From Brotaphodocola faecis (GTDB lineage Bacteria; Bacillota; Clostridia; Lachnospirales; Lachnospiraceae), in assembly GCF_040096075.1 (NCBI RefSeq), contig NZ_JBBMFJ010000008.1, forward strand, positions 1 through 64,000: 64,000 nucleotides of DNA. The letters are read 5' to 3'. The position numbers and the translations under genes were made by a program. The notes beneath the pieces are model-generated. The model searched no databases and had not been told where the DNA came from. It saw nothing but the letters and a program-made list of their open reading frames with translations. Shown piece after piece: positions 32,801 to 43,800 of this stretch. Numbering within the stretch: the first letter of the stretch is position 1; every line of letters begins with the position of its first letter.

Positions 32801-35800
32801 TCCATTGGTTCCGTCAAAATCCCGCACGACATATGCCATGCCTGTATACGGATCTACCAGAGCATCCCGCGCGCCGTCCCGGCCCAGATGATACACATGG
32901 GTCCCGGCGTCCACAGTCAGCACCTTGTCTTTGGCGTCGTATGCAAGTTTTGTCAGGTCCCCGCCGTCGAATTCCAGAAATTTCAGAGCACCCTTCCAGG
33001 CAAAAGCCTGATAACGCCCGTCTTTTCCATCCGTCTCCGGTGTAATTTCCAACACCAGATCACTCAGGTCGTAGTACAGGATATCCGTATCCGGACGCAT
33101 GACGGTAACGGAATTCCAGACATTTCCTTCTGTGTAAATCATCTCCCCATATCGATCCACACCAGCGGGCCAAGGTGCCGTATACAGGCGGCCTTCGTCA
33201 TCCCGCTCCGGAAGAAATTCCGTTTTCTCTCCCCCGTATCCTTTTTTCACATACATGCGGTCGATATGGCCGGCATCGTTTCGTTCGATCACCAGTCCTT
33301 CATAGGTGAAGTCCTGGGAATCTCCGGACGGCGTCAGGGAAATGGCGTCAAAGAGCGTCATCGTTGCTCCGGACGCATACGGTGAAGCGGCGTTTTGCGC
33401 CCCGGATTCCGCCTGCGCTGCCAGCTTTTTCACCTGCAGGCGGATGGGTTCGTTTTCCAGATAGATCCGTGCCGTATGAATCTCATCCTGCGGCTTGGTT
33501 TTGTAGGTGGTCTGCGCATCTGCCGGATCCTCGTAAATGGCTGCAAGAACCCGGCTGTCCGGTGTTCCCTTCTGATAATACGCCACCTGGTCTGAATAAA
33601 GTTCCAGCGCCACCGGCTTTGAGCGGGCATACCCCACCGGCGGCCTGGTCTCGCACAGGACATACGTTCCCGCAGAAAGCGGCTGCGGAGTATTCAGATA
33701 GCCAACCGTCTGCAACTGGTACTCCATCCCACCGCCCGGCACATTCTCAGAACCGGTTTCCAGACTGCCTCCGCCAGCATTTTCTGAATTGCTTCCTGGA
33801 CGGCTTACCAGTCCGTCCCGCACGGTCACAAATGCTTTCATGACTCCGGTCTGCAGGCCAAACCGGTCGCCCAGAAGAATCTGCTCCGACTCCTCACACA
33901 CCGGAGTTCCCGCCGGAACAACTCCGGTACAGAGTTCTGTGGTTTCCAGTCCATCTATGATCCCCCTGGCACCTGCGGCACTCCGGTTTGTGTTTTCCGG
34001 CACTTCGATCAGATGACTCCACAAATTCCGGCCCCAGAGTACTGGACGGATATCCGCCGCTCCCATGGCTGTCAGAAATTCCTCTGAGCCAATAATCTGC
34101 GTATCTTCTTCATAAAAGAGAACCCGTCCTTCTCCGTCCTTTGTATCATCCCGCTTTGCTGCGTAAATGCGGAACACGGCTCCGTCATGCAGGATGTTCT
34201 CATGGGTATCCGAATCCAGCTTTTCCAGGCGGAGTCTTGCGGTGTAAAGCCGGTTGCGGAAACGGACATTGGCATAGTCAAGACTGTCCGGGCCGCTTTC
34301 CGGCTCCCTCACCACAGAATACGGCACCAACATAGGAGCATAACGGCCATCGTAAGCCGTCTGCGAACCCTGCATGGCTGCCACGCCGTCCCGGTACCAG
34401 ATGCCGGGGACGTTGTCCTCCGTACTGCTGCCGCCTGGATACCACACATCGTCCGCGGTCCGCGCCTGCTCCGATACGGAACTGTAGCGGTACACCTTCG
34501 AGACAGCCTCCCGCCCGTTTTGCCCCTCGCTCAGATAATACGGCACGGTCCCTGCTGTACGGTCATCCTGCGCGTTATAGTAATTCTGCCGCGGACGGTA
34601 CTCGGACTGGGTCTGGGAAATATAATCTCCCGCCCCCGGATGTTCCACCGCTCCATTCCGGATCCGGTCTGTCTCCATTCCATATTTGTAAATCTCAAAA
34701 TCTCCGCGGTCACTGTGCGCCCGGATCACATGGGATTCTTCCAGGAAACGGATCTGGTACCGCTTTTCCAGTTCTGCTGCCGTGTCAGACGCTTTGTAGC
34801 AGTAAAACGGATCTAACATTCCGGGAGATGCCTGCGCCCCTGCTTCACTGGCATACACCGCAGGCAGTTCGATCTCTTTTGGTTTGTCGGTCTCGTAATG
34901 ACGGTTCTTAAAATCTTCCAGACTGGCATACTTTGGCTGCTGCTCCACAACCACATAGCTTCCGTAGGGAAGCATGGCCGATATGCCATAATATTCCGTG
35001 GCCGCTTCTGCTCCCCCGGCCTGATTCGGGATATCCACAGACAGCGTGGTCCGGTCCCGGTCTGCCCCACCGCCCGCTTCCTCATCCCAGGCAATGGCGT
35101 AAAGCCCGTCCAGATCATAGGCGAAAAACGGTTTCAGGTAGTTTTGTGCTTTTTGAATGGCATTTTTCAGTCCCTGGTCCAGAATCTCATCCGAAAATGA
35201 TGTACTGCCCTGTTTTGCCACGTGCCCGGAAAGTGCTGTCGCCTGCGTCCCGGATTGTTCTGTCTGCATTTGAGTCCGCTCTTCCTGGAGCCCGGACGTT
35301 TCTGTCAGCTTCGCGATCTCATCATCCAGATACCAGGTGATGGCAAACTGGCGCACGCGGTCGGACGCGCCGGTATTCCAGATGGTTGCTTCACTTCGGT
35401 TCACCGCGTTTCCTACCGGGCGCCAGCTGGTCCAGGTTGGAGCTGCCTCATCCCACTTATCATGATTTGCGGTCTCTATGGCGTCAAAAAATTTTTCGTA
35501 GTTCAGGCGTTTCACGGTGCGGGTTTCTTCCCCGTCCTCCACCAGAGCCTCCGTAGTTTCCAGAAGTGCCGTATACCCCGGAGACGCCTGCTGCTGAATC
35601 TGCCCGTTCCGGTAAGCATACAGCTTTTCATGAAACACTGCCGCATCCAGAGAATCTTTGTATAACGGGTCTGTGCGGTGGCGCACCCGGGTATAGATCC
35701 GGTTTACCTTTTCCGGAAACAGGGCATTGGCCCGCTCCTGCTCCGCAAAGGTGCGCTCGTTGCCCCTTCGGTCCTGCCAGATTACTGTTCCATTTTCATC

Positions 35801-38800
35801 CCGGAACAGATTCTGCAGATTGGATTTCAGATACACCTTAAAACGAAAATTGTCCACAGCTTCTGCCTGATCATAGCGGTTTGTCCACCAGTCCTTGTGC
35901 GTATCCGCGTAAGAGCTGGTATTGCGGTAGGAGGTCTTTTCTATGGTTTTGCTGACCCGGATCCGCTGGCGGATGCCGCGCTCTTCCAGCGCCAGAGGCT
36001 CTGCCGAAGTACCGCTTCCCGGTCGTCCATCTCCGTCCTGCCAAACCGCGCTCTGCCCGGGATATACCAGACTGATCTGCTTCACAAAGCTGTTTTCCCC
36101 GCCAATCCCTGCCGCCTGATCCAGATAAGCCCGGACTCCCGCCCGTTTTACGCGCTCATAATAAGCGGCCGTTCCCATGGTATCGCCTGGCGCCCAGCTT
36201 CCGGCAAGATACGGCATATCCTCCTCTGTCAGTACGGTCTGTTCCGGTCCCGGAAGCACCAGCTTAAATGTATACTGCTGCAGCGTATCATCCCAGTGTG
36301 TCTGCCCGTAAACATCCGTGTAACTGCTCTCAGCGTGCCAGACCATCTCATCTGTCTTGGAATCAAGCTCTGTCCAGCTTCCATAATGCTTCTGCGTCTC
36401 CCCCATGACCGTTTCTTCTATATAAAGAAGTTTCGGGATCCGGTTTCCAGAGGCATCAAACGGGATTTCCCCGGGTTCATAATAGACCGTTTCAGCAATG
36501 CAGCGGGTCACCAGGCTGCCATCCGGCTCTGCCTGCGCGTCCGGTACCAGAACCGCAGACATCCGGTCTGACCATGTGGCAGCTTCCTCTTCTTCCTGCT
36601 TCTCCCCCTTCGGCCATGTAACAGTTTTCTCCTCATCCCGACCGGTCGTAAGGGGAGCAAAGGTACCGAAGCTGCCTGCTTCATCCTCCCCGGTGTAAAC
36701 AGCATAAGTATAGCGTGGAGAGCCGGATTCCGGTGTCACCGGTACGCGCAGATAAAAGGCTGCGCTCCGCCCCTCTGCCTCCGGAACATAAAAGCACTCT
36801 GGATTTCCGCTGCGTCCTGCGTAGACGGACACTTCAAACACATCCTCTGTTTCCTCCACGCAGTCCACGCCGCCATAGGACAGATAAGCATGTTCCTGGT
36901 AATACTCCAGCACCGCTGCCAGCAGTTCTCCTGCCGTTACCGCATCCCCGTTTTCCTGAGTCCGCGGGACCTGCAGCGTGACAACCGGCGCGCCAAAACA
37001 AATCTGGGCTCCGCTCTGGTAACCGGTATCGTAAACCGGGCGGTCCAGCGTTGTGTAGCGGGAGCCGGACTCCTGGTCCTGCTTTGGCGTTCCTTTCCCA
37101 TGGGCCCGCAAAATCAGCTCCAGCTTGTATTTGACAAATTCCAGATCGTCCCGCGCAAACGGTTTTCTTAACTTTGTAAGAACAGCCTCTTCATCCATTC
37201 CCTGCTCTGCCCGCAAAAGCAGTTCTTCACACCGCGCTGTGTCCAGCTCCACCTCTTCTGCGCGTGGCACATCCGTCACGGTCCGGTTTACCGGACGGTT
37301 TCGCGTAAGCAGATTCCCTTCTGCATCGTATTTTGGATACTGCCCCTCATACTCTGTCGTGACATAAACGGGATTTCCCCATGCGTCGGTCTCCACGGAT
37401 TCCGTAAAGCGTCCGGTTCCAATGGGAGCAGACTCTGTTTTCACCGTGGTGTCCAGGCGATACAGGCGGCTTCCCGCCGGAATTCCGGAAAACACCAGGT
37501 CAAAGCCTCCGCTTTTTTCACTGTTCACCTGAAAGAACAGTTCCCGAAACGTGGGATCTCCATACGCGCCGCTTGCGCCGGACTGCACCTGCTGCTCCGC
37601 GTACAGTCCCTTTGTCACAACGGCGTAACCCGTCCTGGCTGTCTCTGCCGCCAAAATCTCCGGATCCTGCCCGGCATTGGTCCACGGGTGTTTCCGGTTT
37701 CCAATGGAAAGCTCATAACCCTCGGACCGGCTCAGTTCCTTTACATAGTAATCTCCCATCAGAAGCGGCCGGCCGATCCAGCAGTTTCCGTTGGCCGTCT
37801 CGTAATCCGGATAATCTCTTGTATAGCGACCATCCTCCGTATAATCGTCAAAGCTCTGGCTTCTGTTATACAGATTGGATGGCGCCGTCTGGTTCCAGTC
37901 CCCCGGCCGGTTTTCAATCTTCCCGGCTTCATAGTGATACGTCCTGCCCGGTGCTTCCGTGCAGGCCAGAAACGAGCCATCCCCATTTTTATCGGTGGAT
38001 GCCACGGCAACCAGATCATTTTTCCGGTACACCACCCCGGTCTTTCCGTCCGGGTGTACCAGATCTTTTGCCGCAAACAGGCCATACACCGCGCCCTCCA
38101 GCACCGCATCTCCCTGGGTATCTCCATAGGAATCATAGGTGCCGTTCTCACCGGCCTTCAGATCCAGGTCGCGCTTGTTGATATGGATCTCGCCCTCTGT
38201 CCGGTGGTCATAGATCCGCCACCAGTCATCCTCACCATCCCGGCCATTGCAATGGCTGTACTGGCCGGACGGACTGGGCGGAACCGTTTTTCCGCTGCTG
38301 GCCATATTCAGTCCGCGGTTATAGGCATCCGGAAAGAGGGTTCCGCCGCTTCCACTGGCGCGTGCTGCCTCGCGGACAGGCATTGCGGATCTGGACGCGG
38401 CCGCCGCGCGCGATGGAAACTGCAGCTTCAGAATCCACTGTGCCGGGGCAGTTGCCAGATCCTCATCTGCGGCGTCCATATCTGCTTCTGATTCCTCATC
38501 CTCTGTTTTTGCAGTCCGCAGGCCGCTTACGTCTGAGGCAGAGGCCACTGACACTGAAACAGAGGCCGCTCTTTTTACTGCGGCAGCATCCGGCCCGACA
38601 TTTGACGCTGTTGCTCCCGCAGCAGCCGTCTCCCCGGCATTTGACACTGTTGCTCCCGCAGCAGCCGTCTCCCCGGCATTTGACGGTTTTCGGTCATCCA
38701 GCAATGGTTCTTCCCCGGTCTCTTCCAGAAAAAACACCGGAAAGACCTTCTGCCAGAAGGACTTCCGCTCTTTTCTGTGCCGTGGAGCTTCTGGCTCCAT

Positions 38801-40798
38801 GGCCTCTGATCCCGCATGTTCAAGTTCCACGGCCATCCAGCCTTCTTCTGCCTGCGCGCGCACATCTCGTACCATCCGCGCGGATTCGGCCACTGCCCCG
38901 TCATTTACCCGGATCTCATGGCTGTAGATTTCGGCAAAGAAAGCGTTGGCTCCGTTCTCAGAGGCGTCTGTGGTAATGACTTCGATGGGCAAGTCATCCC
39001 TGTGGTTTCCGTGGAGTGTATAGCCTTCCCGGGCTGTATCCTCCGTGATCGCATAGCTGTATTTCAGCGCAATGAAACGGTCATAGGTTTCTCCTGTGTC
39101 TGCCTCGCAGCCGGAATCCGCAAAGGAGCGGGGGCCCGCCGCCGAAACAGTGGTGCCTGCCGATGGGGTCTCGCCTTCCTCCCCGCCGGAAGATGCAATC
39201 CGGCCAATCTCACCCTGATCTACTTCCGGCATAAGCCAGTGAAAATGAACACCGGAAAAATTTCCGGATGCCCAGGCGGCGCAGGAAGCAAAGGTATTGA
39301 GCCACAGAGAACCCAGGCGGCGGTTCTCTTCCTTTGCCGCGTCAATCTCAGCCTGGTTTTCAATCTCTCCGGTTTCCTCATCCTCCTCTTCCTCCGGCAC
39401 CGGCACGAATACCGGAGCCGGGTGTCCGTCACAAAAGGTCTTGTCATAATGATAGCCGTGTTCTACCGTTTTTGTAGCTTCTCCCGCGCCGTCCGTCATC
39501 ATGGCAGATACAAAGCGGAAATCCTCCCACAAAACCGGACTGTCTTTGTGATAGCTTTTGTATGGCGCGCCGCCGGCATAAAGATGGGCGGCGCCGTCCC
39601 GGTCCGTATGGATCTGGTCTTTGTCGTCGAATCTTTCATACAGGGAAAAAACTGCGTTCTCCAGCGCTTTCCCTGTCTCATGGTCATACTTTCTCAGACG
39701 GACGTTGTAAGTGGAGGTCCAGTCTTCCTCATGGCGGTAAATCTGAAAAGCCACGCCGCCCTCTTCCGGCGTTACCTGCCCTCCTCCCACTCCGGCATAA
39801 TAACAAAGCTCCGGCGCGCTGACTTCCACAAAGGCCAGACGCTGATGGGCCGCCAGCGGCGCGGCGCCGTTGTACATCTGCCGGTGGGTACCGGCGCAGC
39901 GGCTGCAGCGCCAGATCTGTAGGCACTGCTCGTACACCTCTTCCGGGGAAGAGAAAGTTCCTCCGCCGGATGCGTACCGTGTGCCACGGACATCAAACAT
40001 CAGATACAGGCTGCCGCTCCCGCCCGTGCTGGTAAGGCGGATCTGCGAATCGGTTTTCTGGCAGACCCAGCCAGCTGGCAGCTGCGGGGTAAACGAACCC
40101 TCGGCTCCGGTAGAAGAAAATTTCAGGGGAACGCTGCGGATAAACTCCGCGTCCGCCCCGGACGGATCAAACGTAAGCACATACTCGCCCGGACGCCCGC
40201 TGTCCTGCGCCGGGGTGAATGCCGCAGGATTTCCCGCCTGCGTATGCCCCTGCAAAGCGGCTGGAATCCCCATTCCACTGTCTCCGCCTGTTCCACCCAG
40301 AAGACCGGCCAGGCGCAGATAAGTCTCTTCCTGTGCCAGCACCGCACTCAGCCAGGAATATTTTCCGCGCACGGCAGACGAATGAATCAGCAGCTTTAAA
40401 TCTGCTTCCGTAACCAGATTTGAGATTGCGGGTACACCCTGCGCGGCTGCGCCCTCATTGATATTCCGGATCACGGCATTGACCTGCGGCACATTGCCAA
40501 AGCTGGCCTGCAGCGTCAGCATACCCCAGAACACCAGCGCGGTTTCTTCCCGGCTCAGTGTCTCCGACGGGAGAATATACGTATATTCATCCCCGTCAAT
40601 CAGCGCCCGGTTTGCTCCGGCTCCGTCAATGCAGTAATGATGGAAATCAGGCCCATAAGCAGTCATGGTATCCCCCTGCCGGGCCGCTTCCGCTTTCCAC
40701 GGAAGCAGTGGTATCACCGGAAGCAGTTTTCCACTGATCAGAAGCACCGCCATCAAAAATGCTGCCGCACGTTTTACGGATCTTTTCGTTCGCCCCAT
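29858..40798 (-). CDS. Giant multi-domain SpaA/Cna-B surface protein with LPKMG sorting signal (3646 aa)
   Basis: A predicted wall-anchored adhesin. A signal peptide (about 1-38) is followed by a domain starting YGPDFHHYCIDGAGA, where YCID resembles the Cys site of thioester adhesin domains. SpaA/Cna-B-like modules recur, each with a K-x-D-x-G-A-x-F-x-L start and a P-x-G-Y-type end: near residues 366, 871, 2191, 2916, 3047, 3270 and 3392. Their Lys and Glu could form isopeptide bonds. Residues about 695-725 carry a 13-aa tandem repeat, and about 1000-2150 is large unassigned sequence with many Tyr/Trp. The end has a Pro/Glu/Lys wall-spanning stretch, LPKMGD (about 3599), a hydrophobic helix and an RRRKKKWKK tail. 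AAGGAG precedes the ATG, 9 nt after the previous gene. LPKMG deviates from LPXTG at Thr. Confidence 0.88.
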   Translation of the reverse strand: MGRTKRSVKRAAAFLMAVLLISGKLLPVIPLLPWKAEAARQGDTMTAYGPDFHHYCIDGAGANRALIDGDEYTYILPSETLSREETALVFWGMLTLQASFGNVPQVNAVIRNINEGAAAQGVPAISNLVTEADLKLLIHSSAVRGKYSWLSAVLAQEETYLRLAGLLGGTGGDSGMGIPAALQGHTQAGNPAAFTPAQDSGRPGEYVLTFDPSGADAEFIRSVPLKFSSTGAEGSFTPQLPAGWVCQKTDSQIRLTSTGGSGSLYLMFDVRGTRYASGGGTFSSPEEVYEQCLQIWRCSRCAGTHRQMYNGAAPLAAHQRLAFVEVSAPELCYYAGVGGGQVTPEEGGVAFQIYRHEEDWTSTYNVRLRKYDHETGKALENAVFSLYERFDDKDQIHTDRDGAAHLYAGGAPYKSYHKDSPVLWEDFRFVSAMMTDGAGEATKTVEHGYHYDKTFCDGHPAPVFVPVPEEEEDEETGEIENQAEIDAAKEENRRLGSLWLNTFASCAAWASGNFSGVHFHWLMPEVDQGEIGRIASSGGEEGETPSAGTTVSAAGPRSFADSGCEADTGETYDRFIALKYSYAITEDTAREGYTLHGNHRDDLPIEVITTDASENGANAFFAEIYSHEIRVNDGAVAESARMVRDVRAQAEEGWMAVELEHAGSEAMEPEAPRHRKERKSFWQKVFPVFFLEETGEEPLLDDRKPSNAGETAAAGATVSNAGETAAAGATASNVGPDAAAVKRAASVSVSVASASDVSGLRTAKTEDEESEADMDAADEDLATAPAQWILKLQFPSRAAAASRSAMPVREAARASGSGGTLFPDAYNRGLNMASSGKTVPPSPSGQYSHCNGRDGEDDWWRIYDHRTEGEIHINKRDLDLKAGENGTYDSYGDTQGDAVLEGAVYGLFAAKDLVHPDGKTGVVYRKNDLVAVASTDKNGDGSFLACTEAPGRTYHYEAGKIENRPGDWNQTAPSNLYNRSQSFDDYTEDGRYTRDYPDYETANGNCWIGRPLLMGDYYVKELSRSEGYELSIGNRKHPWTNAGQDPEILAAETARTGYAVVTKGLYAEQQVQSGASGAYGDPTFRELFFQVNSEKSGGFDLVFSGIPAGSRLYRLDTTVKTESAPIGTGRFTESVETDAWGNPVYVTTEYEGQYPKYDAEGNLLTRNRPVNRTVTDVPRAEEVELDTARCEELLLRAEQGMDEEAVLTKLRKPFARDDLEFVKYKLELILRAHGKGTPKQDQESGSRYTTLDRPVYDTGYQSGAQICFGAPVVTLQVPRTQENGDAVTAGELLAAVLEYYQEHAYLSYGGVDCVEETEDVFEVSVYAGRSGNPECFYVPEAEGRSAAFYLRVPVTPESGSPRYTYAVYTGEDEAGSFGTFAPLTTGRDEEKTVTWPKGEKQEEEEAATWSDRMSAVLVPDAQAEPDGSLVTRCIAETVYYEPGEIPFDASGNRIPKLLYIEETVMGETQKHYGSWTELDSKTDEMVWHAESSYTDVYGQTHWDDTLQQYTFKLVLPGPEQTVLTEEDMPYLAGSWAPGDTMGTAAYYERVKRAGVRAYLDQAAGIGGENSFVKQISLVYPGQSAVWQDGDGRPGSGTSAEPLALEERGIRQRIRVSKTIEKTSYRNTSSYADTHKDWWTNRYDQAEAVDNFRFKVYLKSNLQNLFRDENGTVIWQDRRGNERTFAEQERANALFPEKVNRIYTRVRHRTDPLYKDSLDAAVFHEKLYAYRNGQIQQQASPGYTALLETTEALVEDGEETRTVKRLNYEKFFDAIETANHDKWDEAAPTWTSWRPVGNAVNRSEATIWNTGASDRVRQFAITWYLDDEIAKLTETSGLQEERTQMQTEQSGTQATALSGHVAKQGSTSFSDEILDQGLKNAIQKAQNYLKPFFAYDLDGLYAIAWDEEAGGGADRDRTTLSVDIPNQAGGAEAATEYYGISAMLPYGSYVVVEQQPKYASLEDFKNRHYETDKPKEIELPAVYASEAGAQASPGMLDPFYCYKASDTAAELEKRYQIRFLEESHVIRAHSDRGDFEIYKYGMETDRIRNGAVEHPGAGDYISQTQSEYRPRQNYYNAQDDRTAGTVPYYLSEGQNGREAVSKVYRYSSVSEQARTADDVWYPGGSSTEDNVPGIWYRDGVAAMQGSQTAYDGRYAPMLVPYSVVREPESGPDSLDYANVRFRNRLYTARLRLEKLDSDTHENILHDGAVFRIYAAKRDDTKDGEGRVLFYEEDTQIIGSEEFLTAMGAADIRPVLWGRNLWSHLIEVPENTNRSAAGARGIIDGLETTELCTGVVPAGTPVCEESEQILLGDRFGLQTGVMKAFVTVRDGLVSRPGSNSENAGGGSLETGSENVPGGGMEYQLQTVGYLNTPQPLSAGTYVLCETRPPVGYARSKPVALELYSDQVAYYQKGTPDSRVLAAIYEDPADAQTTYKTKPQDEIHTARIYLENEPIRLQVKKLAAQAESGAQNAASPYASGATMTLFDAISLTPSGDSQDFTYEGLVIERNDAGHIDRMYVKKGYGGEKTEFLPERDDEGRLYTAPWPAGVDRYGEMIYTEGNVWNSVTVMRPDTDILYYDLSDLVLEITPETDGKDGRYQAFAWKGALKFLEFDGGDLTKLAYDAKDKVLTVDAGTHVYHLGRDGARDALVDPYTGMAYVVRDFDGTNGSWDQIRGRDGTGAGKKQVLVWPVNIRRDSYGNILARDKITTFRAALAGAGEEAYLTGSWKSQAGEESHRESTLSRNAQGRNLNEEALLDDNNGSFEKSMDPVYDRHGLVAYYQQSREAYDKAAELYDRNGDFVRSQHSDNLEAYNHAAYAVQEHNAQIDENQALLHRNGEAYVMENTWTTSEQYPNDPFTSVMTEGGGEILERVAAGTYIMEELEAPEGFAKALPVGIAVEETAKIQTVAMVDEPTRTEFSKIDGCSDPSGDAAGSLTTAGENSAFNCGYVKGAVLGLWKTEGGFAGLRGRKMQKEQDAAERRQEEPAECIAEWTTEETPHGITQLPVGSYLWKEIQVPSGFVSHDPVPVTVTDRPELQKFEMKEDHTRVEVEKYCLENGKDSADGEVPVAGVGFTLYPAKLDASGAVCRDENGHPLYVEDLPVAHWTTDDGTTYQEFPAAFEAMYLEHGAKPGSSVAWNDGADLYRAVYESEWQKELLHPQDPKQTVYTYRAEGGARIRVGVTKEQDPLADHLFRFEYQFEWQQLPKVNAYACTYLTLENRQRFDYLPAGASYVLVETEVPPGFARAKAVLVTVKDTGEVQLYRVENEEGTLLISKVYENGSKELAGARLALYRADEEGGLTRSSRYLFDSWMSGSDGHYTELDAINRRIPQGYAEGDLKPHRIRRLPDGIYWLAEQESPAYYTTFEPVQIVYEWQPEIRILRVNDRPVTGKLILKKTDSAGSPLDGAVFELAAYSEAEQNRCTGMSYGKAPGGPDMAQPVFLVRLTAPAEKTDLPVGEVLENGAICPFWYELREIEAPSGYERNPEVFCWQFAPDTGVVSYPWNGQAQYQITVTDRKTPEPEPPGPDTPEPEPDTPKPKPPEPQKPEETPGDSGHENPKTPEPEIQPVLRIGKILAWYQPSSPDGTGWLYLGPDGHWRMRLPKMGDIRQTRLFAGLFILAAAGLGLAGTGTKCCGGFRGRRRKKKWKK
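38601..38678 (-). repeat. 39-bp tandem duplication inside the giant gene
   Basis: Two copies (38601-38639, 38640-38678) differing at one base, encoding 13-aa units of SNAGETAAAGAT type, with a partial third copy beside them. Length variation between strains is likely at such a site. Confidence 0.85.
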
Positions 40799-40807
40799 AC
40801 TTCTCCT

Positions 40808-43800
40808 TTACCTGTTCATCTCCTGGCGCTGTACCACTCCGTTCACGATCCACGCGCCGTTCTCATTGGTCTGTTTTCCATCTGCTAAAACCGCATTGCG
40901 TCTCAGCGCGCCACGGCTTCCATTGGATTCTTCTTCAAAGTACAGGCACTGCCCGTCAATCCAGTTCCAGCCGGTCAGCATGCGCCCCTGGGTTCCGTCA
41001 GATGCCGGATTCAGGTAATAACGGTTTCCTTCCTCATCCTGGTACCAGCCAGTCATGAGAAAGCCTGCCTCGTCAAACCGGAACCAGTCGTAAGCACTCT
41101 GTCCGTTCTCGGCACTGGCATAGGGATTGTGGACTGCCGCCCACTCCTTTGCGTAGGTCCGCGCCTGGTCCGCAAACATCCACTGCCCTGCCGCGTTCTG
41201 CACCCAGGTACCTGTCACCACATAGGACGGCAGTGACGGGCCCGCTGCTTTTGTCACCCCGCCGGATGTAATGCCGGTGGAGCCGCCACCTCCTCCGCCT
41301 CCGCCGGAGCCTTTCGAGGAACCGCCGCCTCCGGAACCGCCCGTGCTGAATTTCGGCACCGTCTCATCCACCGTGGCAAAAGCAATCCGCACACGGCACT
41401 GCGCCTGAATATGGCCATGGGTCTGGTCTTCACTGACTGCTGTGACCAGTTCGGTCTTTTCCCCGCTTCCGCTGACTTTTTCCAGTGGTTTTTCCTGTTT
41501 CAGGGCGCGGTCACGATGGATCAGGTTCTGGATCCAAGCCGGATTTGTTTCTCCCGCCGGGTCCCACACCGGCGTAATCTTACAGTTCTGCTGATTGGCA
41601 CCAGAGGGTTCCAGCCGGAGATTTTTTCCGCTTTCCGCATCCTTCCAGCTTACCTGTTCATAAAAGGGATGCTCCGGGTTCAGCGCGGCTGTCAGCACCA
41701 CCGGACCGGTAACCGATAACGTTTCCGTCGGCTGATAACAGCTTCCGGTCAGCTTTCTTGTAATCGTAAACAGCACCTCTGTCTGATTCAGGCTTAAGGT
41801 CTCCACACGCACCGTAGTCAGATCCACAATCTGGAAATCCACCGCCACGCGGCAGTTTGCGTAAAGCGCCTGATGGTTCACCGAAGTTTCCGGGTTCGTC
41901 ACTGCCGACACCACGCCGTACCGGGTATAGACCGTATCCTGAATCTTCTCCCGGTACTGGTTTGCCGCCTGGGCCTGCACTTCCCGGTTTATGATATTGG
42001 CGATAAACGCGGAGTTCATGTTAGGCAGAACAGACGCGTCTTTCATGGTATAACCGGTCTCGGAACGATTCTCCAAAAGGTCCGTGTCATCCACCAGCCA
42101 GCGCACGGTCCGGTCTATGGTCTGGCCATTTCCATTGTGCTCCACATGGATCAGCACCGGCTGCACCTCCACGCTGTGATCCTGTTTTCCATCCACGTAG
42201 CGGGCAATCAGGATTCCGGCTTCGTTCTTCACCTCCGTGACAATCTGCGGATGCTTGCGGTCGCCGCTCCGGGTCTGCACCACCGAAATGCGTGTCTGAG
42301 CCGGATCTGTCTCCAGCTTCGTGGTCACCTTGACATACTCCGCGTTCAGCTTCGTATCGCACTCCGGCATGATGAAGGAATACGCCCCGCCGCTCACATA
42401 CTGCATCGGCTGCTCATTTCCATCCTTGTCCAGATAGGTGGGCGGTTTTACCCCGCCTGCCTCGCCGGTATCCACAATCATCTGGTAGCGGTCTTCGGCT
42501 GTGTTTTTCGGTGCGGTCGCCACGGTAACCACCGCTCCCGCCCTGATGGCCGATGGATGATCCTTGTCCACATCCCGGTAATAAGAGCTTCCCGTGGATG
42601 AAATGGCTGTCAGCGCTGCCACATCGGTATCGTAGGTTCCGTTGGCATTTCTCGCGTCAATACGCGGAATGTACACCAGATATCCTCTTGTGGGTTCGCC
42701 CATAAAGCCCGGCGCAAAATGGTCCATGGCAAAAGGCAGATCCTTTTTATAACCTTCCATGGTAAATTCCCGCCCCAGCTTCTGAGTGACAATGTAGCGG
42801 ACTCCGTCCTCCAGCTCTTCATAAAAGAACCGCTCCCCGCAGTCGTACTCAATCTGGCCTGACACCGTTTTGTACTTGCGCTCCAGGTCGGACCAGTACC
42901 CGATGTGGGCATCCTCCGTAAAACGGTTGTCGCCGTCGATGGTGCTTCCAAACACCTGCTTTGCCTTGGCTAAGGTGTTGGTAAAGAGGTACGAAACGCG
43001 GCTGTCGCGCTCGATTCCATAGGTAAAGCGGGCACTGCTCTCGCGGGTTCCCACAAAGGTGCCTTCCCGGGAAGCGCTGCCGTTATTTGTCCTGGAAATC
43101 ACACCCGCCATGCGGGCCAGAATCAGGTTTCCACTCTCATATTTTCCGACGATGCCGCCCACCGCGCGACTTCCATTACCGCCGATGGTTCCATTTACAT
43201 AGGAATTGTAGATACCGCTCTGGTTCATAATACCGGCAATGCCTCCGATATAGCCTTTTCCATGAATCCGGTCAGAAGTTCCATTCTGGGTAATGACCAC
43301 ATTATCAACCAAATAGGCTTTTTCTGCCTTTCCGGCAATACCGCCCACTGCGCCATCGGTTCCGGCACCGTTCATGGTAATTCCCTCTGCCCGGCAGTTC
43401 TCCACGATGACGGAACCATCCGACTCCTGAATCTGAGTTCCGGCTGCCGTTCCCTTTCCGCTTCCGCAAAGCACTGCCGCAATCCCACCTGCATCCTGAT
43501 TTGAATACACATACCCGGATACCGTAACATTCCGGATCACTGTGCCATTTTTTGCAGTACCGGCCAGAATTCCTGCCCGGTCCGCGCCGCTGATCTGATC
43601 CGCATGGATTTCCAGATTTTCCACACTGCCGCCATCGATCTCTCCAAACAGTCCCAGATTGGTCAGCCCCGTCAATTCTCCAATGATTTTCAAGCCGGTT
43701 ATGGCATTTCCGCAGCCGTTGAAATGTCCGCGAAACGGTGTTGCCACATTGCCGCCAGATTCTGAGCGGTCACGATACCAGCCAATGGGATTCCAGTTCC

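Noticed and set aside
35678..36571. Plus-strand 297-codon open frame and many similar ones (for example 38816-39922, 41873-42601) inside the adhesin operon
   Set aside because: They are antisense shadows of a GC-rich coding region with biased codons; no ribosome sites, no recognisable domains.
41280..41345. Tandem GCC/TCC-rich stretch as a possible regulatory repeat
   Set aside because: It encodes the Gly/Ser linker of the 1207-aa protein, so the repetition reflects codons.
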